Assembly: GCF_000403455.2 (NCBI RefSeq)
Contig: NZ_KE159737.1
Coordinates: forward strand, 52,797 to 116,796
Source of the DNA: Dorea sp. 5-2
GTDB lineage: Bacteria; Bacillota; Clostridia; Lachnospirales; Lachnospiraceae
Reading direction: 5' to 3'
Length of the DNA stretch: 64,000 nt
The notes beneath the pieces are model-generated. The model saw only the letters and a list, made by a program, of their open reading frames with translations. It did not search any database and was not told where the DNA came from. Positions 1 to 8,493 of this stretch are shown in pieces (the first letter of the stretch is position 1; the number at the start of each line of letters is the position of its first letter). The translations under genes and the position numbers were made by a program.

Positions 1-341
1 AATATGATGTGGGGTTATGTGTTTTAAACGTGACAGAAAAGAATAGACAGTATTTAGAATATGCATCCCCCAATAAAATACAGGAATATGTAAATGCAGG
101 AATTCCGGTTGCAGTCGGAAGTATAACGAGTCAGAAAGAATTTGTGGAATCAAATGGGTTTGGCAGAGAAATTGATTTGGGTGGGAATATATTCCAACAG
201 CTAGTAGAAATATCAAAAATTAAGATAGAAGATAATATATTACATAAAAGAGGACTAACCTTAGAAAGTAAGATTCCACATCTTATAAATTTTTATAATA
301 CTTGTAAAAATAGAAGTTTTATTGATAAAGGAAAATTATGA
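1..341 (+). CDS. Glycosyltransferase C-terminal fragment (cut by window edge)
   Basis: The frame is open to the left edge, so only the last ~112 codons of a longer gene are visible. A GTG at 9 is an apparent start only; the reading continues upstream as Tyr-Asp-Val. The segment matches the C-terminal part of the next gene: YDVGLCVLNVT here against YDCGLAIFHIT there, followed in both by an Asn-Lys-X-X-Glu-Tyr-Val-Asn motif typical of the donor-binding half of GT-B glycosyltransferases. It is therefore a paralog of the downstream gene, probably a surface-glycan glycosyltransferase. Its stop overlaps the next start by 4 bases (ATGA), indicating translational coupling. Confidence 0.75.
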   Translation, partial: YDVGLCVLNVTEKNRQYLEYASPNKIQEYVNAGIPVAVGSITSQKEFVESNGFGREIDLGGNIFQQLVEISKIKIEDNILHKRGLTLESKIPHLINFYNTCKNRSFIDKGKL

Positions 342-1750
342 AGAAGATAATACTTTTTGGTGCTGGTTTCTATGGCCGGAATACCTATTACAAAATGAAG
401 AATCAGTTTGAAATACTGTGTTTTGTTGACAATGATGTTGCGCTGGAGGGAATAGAGGTGTTAGGGATACCTGTTATATCAGCTGCAAGGTTACAGGAGA
501 TTAAGCGTCCTGAAATAGATATCATCATCTGTTCAAAGAGCTATTTTTCAATTAGTGCACAATTAATTGTTATGGGGATTACAGAATATTATGTGATGAT
601 GGAGGGATTTTTATATCATTGCAGTAAAACTGAGACTATGATGCCGGTTGAATTAAGTACATATGCTTATTTTCAAAAGGAGAAAAATGAAAAAAATATT
701 TTATATATGCAGAATGCAGCTTGTATCAGAACTCATAAAATAGCCAAATTGATGAAAGAAGCGGGATATAAAGTTTATTTGTTATATACACTTGCACCGC
801 CAGAAAGTAATAATGAAAGTTTTTCTAATATTTATAATGGGATTTTTACATTCTATACAATGGATGGAATGATTGATTTTATTGAGAACAGCGATTTTGA
901 TATTATACATAGTTCTAATGCACCTGACATTCTGACAAATATCATATTGGCAGCATCAAAGCATGTGATTTTCGATACACATGATATGAATAGTTTGTGG
1001 GGAAATAATTCAATTGAAGAGTTAGTATTAGAATATATAGCCAATGTGAAGAGTGATGGAAATATTTATACCTCACAGAGTGTTGTAGAAATTGCAAAAA
1101 GAAAGTATGGAATAAAAAATAAAGAAATATTATCTCTGGAAAATATGATTTTGGATCAGGAAGAAATAGGGGAATCCTACGAAAAATTAAGTGCAGTTGA
1201 CGGACAGATTCATTGTGTATATGAAGGCGGAATAAATGGTAAAGATAGGGAAAGTGATCGCTTCTTTGAGGATTTGTGGAAAAAGATAACAGATTGTGGG
1301 ATTCACATTCATTTTTATTCGCAATCTGATGTTTTATATTGTAAAAGACTGGAACAAAAGAGCGAATACTTGCATTATGAAGGTAATGTGGAATCTAAAA
1401 AACTTGTGAGAGAAATGACAAAATACGATTGTGGTCTGGCAATATTTCATATTACAGATAAAAATAGAAACTTTATGGAAACAGGGACAGCTAATAAAGT
1501 ATATGAGTATGTAAATTCAAAACTTCCTGTTATTGTAAGTGGGCTAAAGTCATACAGTGACTTCGTGAAAAAGTATAATGTGGGAATAAACCTTGATTTT
1601 ACGAGAGATATCAGAGAACAAATAAGTATGGCGTGTCAAATAAAAATAAGTCCCAATTTATTGAAAGAACATAATTTAACAATGAAATCCAGGGTTTCAG
1701 AAATTGTAGATTTTTATGAAAGAGTCAAAAAAAGGGAAATACTTCGGTGA
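338..1750 (+). CDS. Glycosyltransferase with N-terminal Rossmann-like domain
   Basis: 470 aa. Residues 1-95 form a small nucleotide-binding-like domain starting IILFGAGFYGRN, of the type seen fused to sugar-modifying enzymes. Residues ~120-470 look like a GT-B (GT4-type) glycosyltransferase: DIIHSSNAPD and DTHDMNS in the first half and YEGGINGKDRE followed by YEYVNSKLPVIVSG in the donor-binding half. It probably moves a sugar from a nucleotide donor to a growing surface glycan in the cytoplasm; substrate unknown. AAGGA lies before the ATG and the start overlaps the preceding paralog. Codon use is AT-rich like the rest of this region. The fold is well supported, specificity is not. Confidence 0.75.
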   Translation: MKKIILFGAGFYGRNTYYKMKNQFEILCFVDNDVALEGIEVLGIPVISAARLQEIKRPEIDIIICSKSYFSISAQLIVMGITEYYVMMEGFLYHCSKTETMMPVELSTYAYFQKEKNEKNILYMQNAACIRTHKIAKLMKEAGYKVYLLYTLAPPESNNESFSNIYNGIFTFYTMDGMIDFIENSDFDIIHSSNAPDILTNIILAASKHVIFDTHDMNSLWGNNSIEELVLEYIANVKSDGNIYTSQSVVEIAKRKYGIKNKEILSLENMILDQEEIGESYEKLSAVDGQIHCVYEGGINGKDRESDRFFEDLWKKITDCGIHIHFYSQSDVLYCKRLEQKSEYLHYEGNVESKKLVREMTKYDCGLAIFHITDKNRNFMETGTANKVYEYVNSKLPVIVSGLKSYSDFVKKYNVGINLDFTRDIREQISMACQIKISPNLLKEHNLTMKSRVSEIVDFYERVKKREILR

Positions 1751-1827
1751 AATTTAGAACTATTAAATGTTGTTACTTCGAGGTGTGAGATTTTGTTTTT
1801 AATGATCTGATGTGGAAGGATAGGCAA

Positions 1828-2946
1828 ATGATACTGAAATGTACATCTTTTGAAGAAATGTCCCGTGAAATTACAGAGCGGAATCAATCGATCATTATAT
1901 TTGGGGCAGGCGTGATCGGAACTGTTACGGTTCCTGCGATTTTGCGGCAATATCATCTTCTGCAGCGCGTTCTGTTTTACGCGGACAATAATCGCAGGCA
2001 GCAAGAAGTTAAAATGATATTCTCTGATTGGACGGTTGAGATAAAATCCGTTGAAGAACTAGAGAATATTAAGAGCAATGCAGTCATTATAATGGCAGTC
2101 AGCAGATATGCAGAGGTATTAAACCAACTTGAGCAGATGACATGCACAGAAGATATGATTTGTTATCTCATGCCTATGATGTGTATACATAATTTCTGCA
2201 ATGGTACTTCAGGAGGTGCTCCACTACTGGAAGACAGGGCTTTGATTCCAAAGAGAATACATTATATGTGGCTGGGAAGAAAACAGATACCCGCCAATCT
2301 GCAAAAGTGTATTGACAGTTGGAAAAAGTACTGTCCTGATTATGAGATCATTCAATGGAATGAAGATAATTATGATATTGCGAAACACAAATATATGCAG
2401 GAGGCCTATGAGAACAAGGCTTATGGATTTGTCCCCGATTATGCCAGGCTGGATATTCTGTATCGGCATGGCGGCATTTATGTGGATACCGACGTCGAAA
2501 TCAAAAAAAGTCTTGATCCCTTGCTGAAACAGGAAGCTTTCTGCGGGGTTGAAAAATGGCAGGTTATTAATTTTGGCGGATGCAGCGGCGCGGTAAAAGG
2601 GAACCGGATGGTTAAAAAGTTTTTGGAAAATAGGGAAAACATATGCTATTTGGATAAAGACGGTAAGCAGAATATGATGACCTGTGGATTCTATGATACA
2701 GAGGCCGCCATAAAAAATGGCTATCAACTGAACGGAATGACACAGAATGTTCAGGGGATGAATATATATGCGTATGACTATTTTCATCCTTATGATTATA
2801 TGTCCGGGATTAGCCATACCACGGAGCATACCTATTCGGTTCATTGGTTTCATGGCGGATGGTTGGACGAGAAAATGAAATCAGCGAATGAAGAGGCAGT
2901 AACCAGATATGAACGGATTTACAGCAGTGCGGTAAAAAATACTTAA
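1828..2946 (+). CDS. GT32-type glycosyltransferase with N-terminal Rossmann-like domain
   Basis: 372 aa from the ATG at 1828, preferred because GGAAGGA sits 7 bases upstream; an in-frame ATG at 1810 has no ribosome-binding site. The N-terminal ~110 residues hold a Rossmann-like segment (IIIFGAGVIGT, then a conserved Asp-Asn after the second strand). The rest is a capsular-polysaccharide/OCH1-like glycosyltransferase: IPKRIHYMWLGRK, then YARLDILYRHGGIYVDTDVE, which carries the DXD metal/nucleotide-sugar motif of the Gly_transf_sug family, and a C-terminal VHWFHGGW. It probably transfers a hexose in surface or flagellin glycan synthesis. It shares the N-terminal domain idea with the genes at 338 and 4373. 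Confidence 0.85.
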   Translation: MILKCTSFEEMSREITERNQSIIIFGAGVIGTVTVPAILRQYHLLQRVLFYADNNRRQQEVKMIFSDWTVEIKSVEELENIKSNAVIIMAVSRYAEVLNQLEQMTCTEDMICYLMPMMCIHNFCNGTSGGAPLLEDRALIPKRIHYMWLGRKQIPANLQKCIDSWKKYCPDYEIIQWNEDNYDIAKHKYMQEAYENKAYGFVPDYARLDILYRHGGIYVDTDVEIKKSLDPLLKQEAFCGVEKWQVINFGGCSGAVKGNRMVKKFLENRENICYLDKDGKQNMMTCGFYDTEAAIKNGYQLNGMTQNVQGMNIYAYDYFHPYDYMSGISHTTEHTYSVHWFHGGWLDEKMKSANEEAVTRYERIYSSAVKNT

Positions 2947-2972
2947 AGAAAGCAGCACAAGGAGATTTTGAC

Positions 2973-4292
2973 ATGTCTTTATATCAGGATATCATTGAAA
3001 AAAAGGAAAAGATCTCATTAGTAGGGTTAGGGTATGTAGGAATGCCGATCGCAGTGGCATTTGCGAAGAAAGTAAGCGTTATTGGCTATGATCTTAACCA
3101 GGAAAAAATCAATCTCTATAAAAAAGGAATCGATCCGACGAACGAAGTCGGAGACACAGCCATACGGGAATCTTCCGTAGAGTTTACCAGTGATGAAACA
3201 AAATTAAAGGAGGCTAAATTCCATATCATTGCAGTGCCGACTCCGGTAAATACAGATCACACTCCGGATTTGTCGCCGGTAGAGGGAGCCAGTCGAATCC
3301 TGGGAAGGAATCTGTCAAAAGGATCGGTTGTGGTATATGAATCGACCGTTTATCCAGGCGTTACGGAGAATGTGTGTATACCGATTCTGGAAGAAGAATC
3401 CGGGCTAAAATGCGGAGTTGATTTCAAAGTGGGGTATTCTCCGGAAAGAATCAATCCAGGAGATAAAAAGCATAGACTGGAGAATATCATCAAAATTGTT
3501 TCTGGAATAGATCAAGAAGCCTTATGCGAGATAAAAGATGTCTATGACCTTGTGATAGAGGCCGGTACATATCCGGTGTCCAGTATAAAGACCGCAGAAG
3601 CGATCAAAGTGGTAGAAAATAGCCAGAGGGATATAAACATAGCCTTCATGAATGAACTGGCAATGGTATTCGACCGCATGGGAATTGACACCAATGAGGT
3701 AGTAGACGGAATGAACACCAAATGGAATGCACTTGGATTCCGCCCGGGACTTGTGGGGGGCCACTGCATTGGTGTGGATCCTTATTATTTCACCTACGAG
3801 GCAGAGAAGCTGGGATATCACAGCCAGATTATACTGAACGGCAGGATTGTCAATGACGGTATGGGAAGATATGTAGCTAACGTGGCTGTTAAGAAGATGA
3901 TTGCGGCGGGACAGGCTCCCAAGAAGTCGAATGTCGTAATATTAGGACTTACATTTAAGGAGAATTGTCCGGATATACGCAATAGTAAAGTGGCAGATAT
4001 CATTCAAAGCCTGAATGAATTCGGTATAGAGCCTGATATTGTGGATCCCTGGGCAAAAGAAGAGGAAGCGTATAGGGAATATGGAGTAAAGCTTATACGG
4101 ATAAATGATGTGCGTGATGCAGACTGCGTAATTGTGGCGGTTGCGCATAATGAGTTTAGAAAGATGGAGCTGGAAGAGATAAAAAGATTATTTGAAGAGT
4201 CGGAAAAAGGGAATAAGGTACTGATTGATGTGAAAGGAATTTATGATGTAGATGCTCTTGAAAAATCAGGATTATGTTGGTGGCGGCTTTAG
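2973..4292 (+). CDS. UDP-N-acetyl-hexosamine 6-dehydrogenase (WbpA/TviB/WecC-like)
   Basis: 439 aa, the usual family length. The NAD-binding motif is GLGYVGMPIAVAFAKK at residues 18-33; the middle domain has VVYESTVYPGVTE and the catalytic-region GGHCIGVDPYYF with its cysteine. The C-terminal UDP-binding domain contains LGLTFKENCPDIRNSK. The family oxidises C6 of UDP-GlcNAc or UDP-ManNAc to the uronic acid with two NAD+. With the WecB-type epimerase at 13480 it could yield UDP-ManNAcA; with a WbpB-like oxidoreductase (now a relic at 12816) it may once have fed a diacetamido-uronic acid route. CAAGGAG precedes the ATG. Subfamily (GlcNAc versus ManNAc) is not settled by reading. Confidence 0.9.
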   Translation: MSLYQDIIEKKEKISLVGLGYVGMPIAVAFAKKVSVIGYDLNQEKINLYKKGIDPTNEVGDTAIRESSVEFTSDETKLKEAKFHIIAVPTPVNTDHTPDLSPVEGASRILGRNLSKGSVVVYESTVYPGVTENVCIPILEEESGLKCGVDFKVGYSPERINPGDKKHRLENIIKIVSGIDQEALCEIKDVYDLVIEAGTYPVSSIKTAEAIKVVENSQRDINIAFMNELAMVFDRMGIDTNEVVDGMNTKWNALGFRPGLVGGHCIGVDPYYFTYEAEKLGYHSQIILNGRIVNDGMGRYVANVAVKKMIAAGQAPKKSNVVILGLTFKENCPDIRNSKVADIIQSLNEFGIEPDIVDPWAKEEEAYREYGVKLIRINDVRDADCVIVAVAHNEFRKMELEEIKRLFEESEKGNKVLIDVKGIYDVDALEKSGLCWWRL

Positions 4293-4372
4293 TTGAAAAT
4301 GAACGTTGAGGAAGCGAGTACAGCATTGCTGTTGTGACACAAAAAGTAATAGATTGTACATAGGGGGAATAT

Positions 4373-4747
4373 ATGGAGAAATTAATCATTTTAGGAGCTG
4401 GATTAATAGGCGGAATAGTTGCAAAAAGTATATTGCCTAATATATCAGACGAGTTTTCAGATATTTATTTTTTTGATAACGATATCAGTAAACAGGGTAA
4501 GAATATTTATGGATATTATGTGTTAAAGGATACAGAATATTATGAATTACATAAGCAAGATTGTTCATTAATAATTGCGACAGATTTTTGGCGTGAGATA
4601 TTTAATGAGTGTAAAAAATTAGGTATAGAACAAAAAATTATTGCGATATTTGATAAATATTCTTTTAATAATCCTACTCCTATAAATTGCAATTATAAAG
4701 TTATGGGGGGGGGGGGTATAATTTCACTTGTATACAAAAACAAATAG
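4373..4747 (+). CDS. N-terminal part of a phase-variable Rossmann/methyltransferase protein (currently out of frame)
   Basis: 124 aa as read, starting IILGAGLIGGIVAKS, the same kind of Rossmann-like N-terminal domain as in the genes at 338 and 1828, with a good GGGGGA ribosome-binding site. The frame enters a run of 12 G at 4705-4716 and stops 10 codons after the tract. With 13 G the frame would pass straight into the methyltransferase at 4753 (open from 4717 as YNFTCIQKQIDD before its ATG), giving one 393-residue protein. With 14 G it stops at once. I read this and the next entry as one contingency gene in its OFF state, or a homopolymer length error in the assembly. Confidence 0.75.
   Translation: MEKLIILGAGLIGGIVAKSILPNISDEFSDIYFFDNDISKQGKNIYGYYVLKDTEYYELHKQDCSLIIATDFWREIFNECKKLGIEQKIIAIFDKYSFNNPTPINCNYKVMGGGGIISLVYKNK
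4705..4716 (+). repeat. Poly-G tract (12 G) inside a coding region
   Basis: Twelve consecutive G within the reading frame of the gene at 4373. Slipped-strand mispairing at such tracts is the known phase-variation mechanism for glycan genes in Campylobacter and others. At 12 G the product is truncated; at 13 G (or 10) two open frames join; at 14 G a stop follows directly. Very unusual in an AT-rich region where no other G run in the window comes near this length except 8603-8615. Confidence 0.9.
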
Positions 4748-4752
4748 ATGAT

Positions 4753-5553
4753 ATGTCATTAAAGATAGAAAGGTTGGAGAAAAGTATTTCGAGATTGTGG
4801 AATAGTGAGGAGGAAATGCTAATTAATAATCTAAGTATAAGCGGTATTCACAATTTCAGTAATAAGAGCCAATTGCCAAAATTGGAAATGTTAGATAATC
4901 CCCTTTCAATGGAAGAAGTAATGGAGGAATTGGAAAGAAAAGTACCAAAAGCATATAAGATATGGAAGCAGCTATTTGAGAACGGAAAACAAGTTTATAT
5001 AGAAGATCCATCCAATAATTTGATTGTAGATGAAAGTATATGGGCAGAGACATTTGATGCATTTGGCAGTTTAAATTGGAAGAAGACAGGATGGCTTTTG
5101 GACATAGGGTGTGGAATACAAGAAATACCTTCCTATTTAAAAAAATATCCAATAGAGTATATTGTGGGAATGGATCCGCTATTGCCAGTAAAAAAGCATC
5201 CTTTTTATTTTGTTCAGGGGATTGCTGAATATATTCCTTTTAAAGATGAAAGTTTTGATTATGTAACATCTGTAACGTCTTTGGATCATGTATTACTTTT
5301 GGATAAGGCATTGGAAGAAATACATAGGGTATTAAAGAAAGATGGAAAATTATTGTTATGGGTTGGAGAAACAGAAAATACAGAAGTGTATAATCCGTAC
5401 AGGGAAGACGTTGCACCTGTTGATATGTATCATTTGTTTCATGTTCATCCATCTTGGTTTGAGCCTTTGATGAAAAAATGTTCATTTGTTAAAGAAAGTC
5501 ATTATCAGGATCGGTGGGGAAATCATTTTTATGCATATAGAAAGAATCAGTGA
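4753..5553 (+). CDS. SAM-dependent methyltransferase domain (downstream half of the phase-variable gene)
   Basis: 266 aa if read from ATG 4753, but no ribosome-binding site precedes that ATG and the frame is open back into the poly-G tract. An N-terminal helical stretch (IERLEKSISRLWNSEEE) precedes a class I methyltransferase core: WLLDIGCGIQEIP (SAM-binding motif I), VGMDPL, a middle FDYVTSVTSLDHV and EIHRVLKKDGKLLLWV. Such Methyltransf_11-type domains methylate sugars or sugar acids in glycan loci. It likely works only when fused to the upstream domain. Acceptor unknown. Confidence 0.8.
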   Translation: MSLKIERLEKSISRLWNSEEEMLINNLSISGIHNFSNKSQLPKLEMLDNPLSMEEVMEELERKVPKAYKIWKQLFENGKQVYIEDPSNNLIVDESIWAETFDAFGSLNWKKTGWLLDIGCGIQEIPSYLKKYPIEYIVGMDPLLPVKKHPFYFVQGIAEYIPFKDESFDYVTSVTSLDHVLLLDKALEEIHRVLKKDGKLLLWVGETENTEVYNPYREDVAPVDMYHLFHVHPSWFEPLMKKCSFVKESHYQDRWGNHFYAYRKNQ

Positions 5554-5591
5554 AAAATGTTGACATAAGAAAGTGGGTCAACAGGCATTAG

Positions 5592-5623
5592 AGGATGAAA
5601 GGATGAAAGGATAAAAGGATAAA
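5592..5623 (+). repeat. Four tandem 8-bp repeats containing the ribosome-binding site
   Basis: Two copies of AGGATGAA are followed by two copies of AGGATAAA, ending one base before the ATG at 5625 of the interrupted deacetylase-like gene. Every unit contains AGGA, so the array supplies the ribosome-binding site in several registers; copy-number change could tune translation. Confidence 0.75.
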
Positions 5624-5646
5624 AATGTGCATAGATAATAAAATAT

Positions 5647-6778
5647 GGTGTTAGTCAAAAAATATGTTGGTCTTGCTGAGTGTCCAGATTTTGGGACACC
5701 CAAAGTAGTATCATATGATTATCTAATGAATTTTGAGGTGATAATCATATGAAAGATAAAATCAATACGCTGTTTGATTGCATTAAAAACCTATGTAACT
5801 CGGACTTGGAACGCATCATTAACTTTGTAATGGGGATCGTTTCCGTTAATCAAAGCCTAGCTGACAGACCCCAATGCCCGTACTGTCAGAGTTCAAAAGT
5901 TATCAAGTATGGTCATGCAAATGGGAAACAGCGTTTCTATTGTCATGAATGCGGAAAGACCTACCTATACTCAACCGGTACACTGACGGCCAATTCGCAT
6001 TTTAGCCGATCCATTTGGGCCGATTTCATTCATGACACACTGGTTGGTGCATCTCTGGACTTCTCTGCTGAAAAGTTCGGATTTTCTCATCAAACAGCAT
6101 TTAATATGAGGCATAAAGTTCTTATGGCACTTCAGGACATGCTTGAAAAAGAGCCTGTTCTTCTTTCTGGTATCGCTGAACTGGATGAAACATTTGTCCT
6201 TGACTGCTATAAAGGAAAGACCGTTCCAACGGAAGCGAACCGTACTGCCCGTAAGCATGGAGCTACAGCAGCAAAACGAGGGATTTCAAATGAATATATC
6301 GCAATCTGCACAGGTATCCAGCGTGATGGCAAGGCAATAGCAGAGACCGTAAACCGCGCAAAGCCATCAGGCAAGGAATTGTATGAAATATTTGGCACAC
6401 ATATCTGCGAGGAGACTCTAATACTTACAGATGGACTTCGAAGCTATAACAGTCTGGGGGCAGCGACGGGTTGTACGGTTATGGATGTAAACCATGAAGA
6501 AAATAAGAAGCTGTTTAATCTGAATACAGTGAACAGCATGCATTCCTATATTAAGGAAACATACAACCATTACCGCGGAGTGGCAACAAAATATCTCAAT
6601 CGTTACAATGCACTATTTTCGATAGCTTTCCGGTGTGCAGGAGGTTTAGCAACTTCTCTGTTTCTTTCATTGTGCAATATTGGAAACAGTTGCTATTGGC
6701 ATGGTGTCTATGATGTACGCAATTATCGTCTGGTAATACTGTAATGAGATTAGACCAACATATTTATTGACTAACACC
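5647..6778 (+). mobile_element. Complete IS1595-family insertion sequence (1132 bp)
   Basis: The boundaries are directly visible: 27-bp terminal inverted repeats at 5647-5673 and 6752-6778 (outer ends GGTGTTAGTC / GACTAACACC, one mismatch), flanked by identical 8-bp target duplications TAAAATAT at 5639-5646 and 6779-6786. It carries one transposase gene (5749-6744). An 8-bp duplication and the zinc-ribbon transposase fit the IS1595 (ISXO2-like) family. Intact target duplications and near-perfect ends imply a recent insertion. Confidence 0.93.
5749..6744 (+). CDS. IS1595-type transposase
   Basis: 331 aa. The N-terminal zinc ribbon is CPYCQSS ... FYCHECGKTY (residues ~43-72), followed by a helix-turn-helix-like region (FSAEKFGFSHQTAFNMRHKV) and a DDE-type catalytic core: IAELDETFV, then LILTDGLRSYNSL and a late DVNHEENKKLF with the third acidic/Asn position typical of the ISXO2-like superfamily. 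Inverted ends lie 75 bases before the start and 8 bases after the stop, so the gene fills the element. GAGGTGATAATC precedes the ATG. It appears intact and may be active. Confidence 0.9.
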   Translation: MKDKINTLFDCIKNLCNSDLERIINFVMGIVSVNQSLADRPQCPYCQSSKVIKYGHANGKQRFYCHECGKTYLYSTGTLTANSHFSRSIWADFIHDTLVGASLDFSAEKFGFSHQTAFNMRHKVLMALQDMLEKEPVLLSGIAELDETFVLDCYKGKTVPTEANRTARKHGATAAKRGISNEYIAICTGIQRDGKAIAETVNRAKPSGKELYEIFGTHICEETLILTDGLRSYNSLGAATGCTVMDVNHEENKKLFNLNTVNSMHSYIKETYNHYRGVATKYLNRYNALFSIAFRCAGGLATSLFLSLCNIGNSCYWHGVYDVRNYRLVIL

Positions 6779-7491
6779 TAAAATATATTTGACCTTTGAT
6801 ATGGATTGGGCATGTGATGAAGTGATGGATTTTTTATATGATTTATTGGAAAACTATGGTTTAAGTGCGACAATAAATATAACAAACTATTTTTGCAATA
6901 TAGGGAGATACAGAGATAATAAAAGGATTAATTTAGGAATACATCCTAATTTTAACCCTATTATTAATGGAGATGCCGGAGGGGATAATAAAGAGGTTGT
7001 TATAAGAAAATGCAAGGAACTTATTCCTGACGCAGTGGTGGCAAGATCTCATTCATTGTTAAATTCAACACCTTTGACAAAAGTCTTATATGAATTTGGT
7101 ATAAAATATGAGTTGAATTCCTTTATCGTGCCACACAAAGGAATGTGTGTGTATCCGTGGTATTTGGAAGGTGTAATGCAAATTCCATTCTTCTTTGAGG
7201 ATGACATATATTTAATGGAAGGATTCAGTAATCAACCCCAATTTTATTTATGTAATCGTATTAAAATGTATAAAATTTTTAACTTTCATCCTATTCATCT
7301 ATTTCTGAATACGGAGACATTAGAACGATATTATAAAATAAAGAAAGATTATCATAATTTTAATGTGTTGAAAAAGAATAGAAATACAAAAAATTATGGT
7401 GTACTGGATTTTTTTAAGGAATTAATGAAAGCAGCTTCAGATGGTGGATATGAATTTGATTTGATTAGGAATATTAGAAAAGAGGATTATA

Positions 7492-8490
7492 GTGAAAATT
7501 GCGGTGATAGGTAGAACACAAATGCTTTTTCAGGTTATAAAATTATTAGAGCAGACAGAACATCAGATTGTTATCATTGGCACTTGTAAAGAATCTCCGG
7601 AGTATACGGTTAAAAGTTCTGATTACGAAAGGGCGGCAAATGAAAAAGGAATTCCATTTTTTTGTACACAAAATATAAATACAGAAGAAATTGTTGATAA
7701 ACTATACAGAAGTGGTGCAGATATTGCAATTAGCATGAATTGGATATCAATGATTGGTGACGATGTTATAAGGTGTTTTAAATATGGAATACTGAACATA
7801 CATCCGGGGGATCTGCCCCGATATAGAGGTAATGCATGTCCCAATTGGGCGATTCTTAATGGTGAGGACAAAATTGGGATTACCATTCATTATATGGATG
7901 CAAATAAGTTAGATGCAGGAAATATAGTTTTAAAGGATTTCATTTATATAGACGATAATACTACCATAGGATATGTATACAAAGAACTTGAAAATAGAAT
8001 CCCGCAGTTATTTCTAAGGGCAATTTCAATAGTAGAAAAGAAAGGAAGTAAAGGAGAGAAGCAGGACAATGATTCATTGAGATGTTATCCTAGAAAGCCT
8101 TGTGATGGAAGAATCGAGTGGGAAAAAAGTATTGTAGAAATACAAAGGTTAGTCCAGGCATCAGGATTTCCATTTGCGGGAGCATATACATATTGTAATG
8201 ATAAAAAGATCATTATTAAAGAAGTACAGATAGAACCATTTCGGGAGAAGGTTTTTGTAGTGCCAGGCCAGGTAATAGTGATAGATAAAAGCAACAATAG
8301 AATTGGAATTGCAGCAAGTGATGGAATTGTTACAATTAGAGAAGGGTATATAGAAGGACACGAAAATATAAGACTATGTGATTTTATTAGAAGTACAAGA
8401 ATGAGAATGGGATATATCTATGAAGATGAGATATATAATCTAAAAAAGGAAATCGCAGAGTTAAAAAATATGTGTATTCAGGGAAAGTAA
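7492..8490 (+). CDS. Formyltransferase-family protein (probable nucleotide-sugar N-formyltransferase)
   Basis: 332 aa, GTG start at 7492 with GAGGA 8 bases before it and a 23-base overlap with the previous gene. The N-terminal formyltransferase domain shows NIHPGDLPRYRGNACPNWA with the conserved Asn-His and the Arg-Gly loop, and TIHYMDANKLDAGNI with the conserved Asp, the Asn/His/Asp triad of N10-formyl-THF enzymes. A C-terminal FMT_C/OB-like part follows (GQVIVIDKSNNRIGIAASDG). It is not housekeeping Met-tRNA formyltransferase: the context is a glycan locus and the active-site stretch resembles the sugar formyltransferases (VioF/QdtF/WlaRD) that N-formylate amino sugars. The specific sugar is unknown. 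Confidence 0.8.
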   Translation: MKIAVIGRTQMLFQVIKLLEQTEHQIVIIGTCKESPEYTVKSSDYERAANEKGIPFFCTQNINTEEIVDKLYRSGADIAISMNWISMIGDDVIRCFKYGILNIHPGDLPRYRGNACPNWAILNGEDKIGITIHYMDANKLDAGNIVLKDFIYIDDNTTIGYVYKELENRIPQLFLRAISIVEKKGSKGEKQDNDSLRCYPRKPCDGRIEWEKSIVEIQRLVQASGFPFAGAYTYCNDKKIIIKEVQIEPFREKVFVVPGQVIVIDKSNNRIGIAASDGIVTIREGYIEGHENIRLCDFIRSTRMRMGYIYEDEIYNLKKEIAELKNMCIQGK

Positions 8491-8493
8491 AAA

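Larger units (their letters stand above)
5625..7514 (+). pseudogene. Polysaccharide deacetylase-like gene interrupted by an insertion sequence
   Basis: Removing the element at 5647-6778 together with one 8-bp target copy restores a single frame: ATG at 5625, reading MCIDNKIYLTFDMDWACDE and on to the stop at 7514 (249 aa). LTFDMDWACDEV resembles the first motif (TFDDG/HDVD type) of NodB-like carbohydrate esterases, and HPNFNP, VARSHSL and FHPIHLF match later His-containing motifs. The downstream part could be translated from TTG 6789 but would lack the first residues. It is a probable sugar N-deacetylase or relative in the glycan pathway, now likely inactive. Its end overlaps the next gene by 23 bases. 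Confidence 0.8.

Noticed and set aside
4753..5553. Methyltransferase as a stand-alone gene starting at 4753
   Set aside because: There is no ribosome-binding site before that ATG and the frame is open back to the poly-G tract, so it is better read as the second half of a switched gene.
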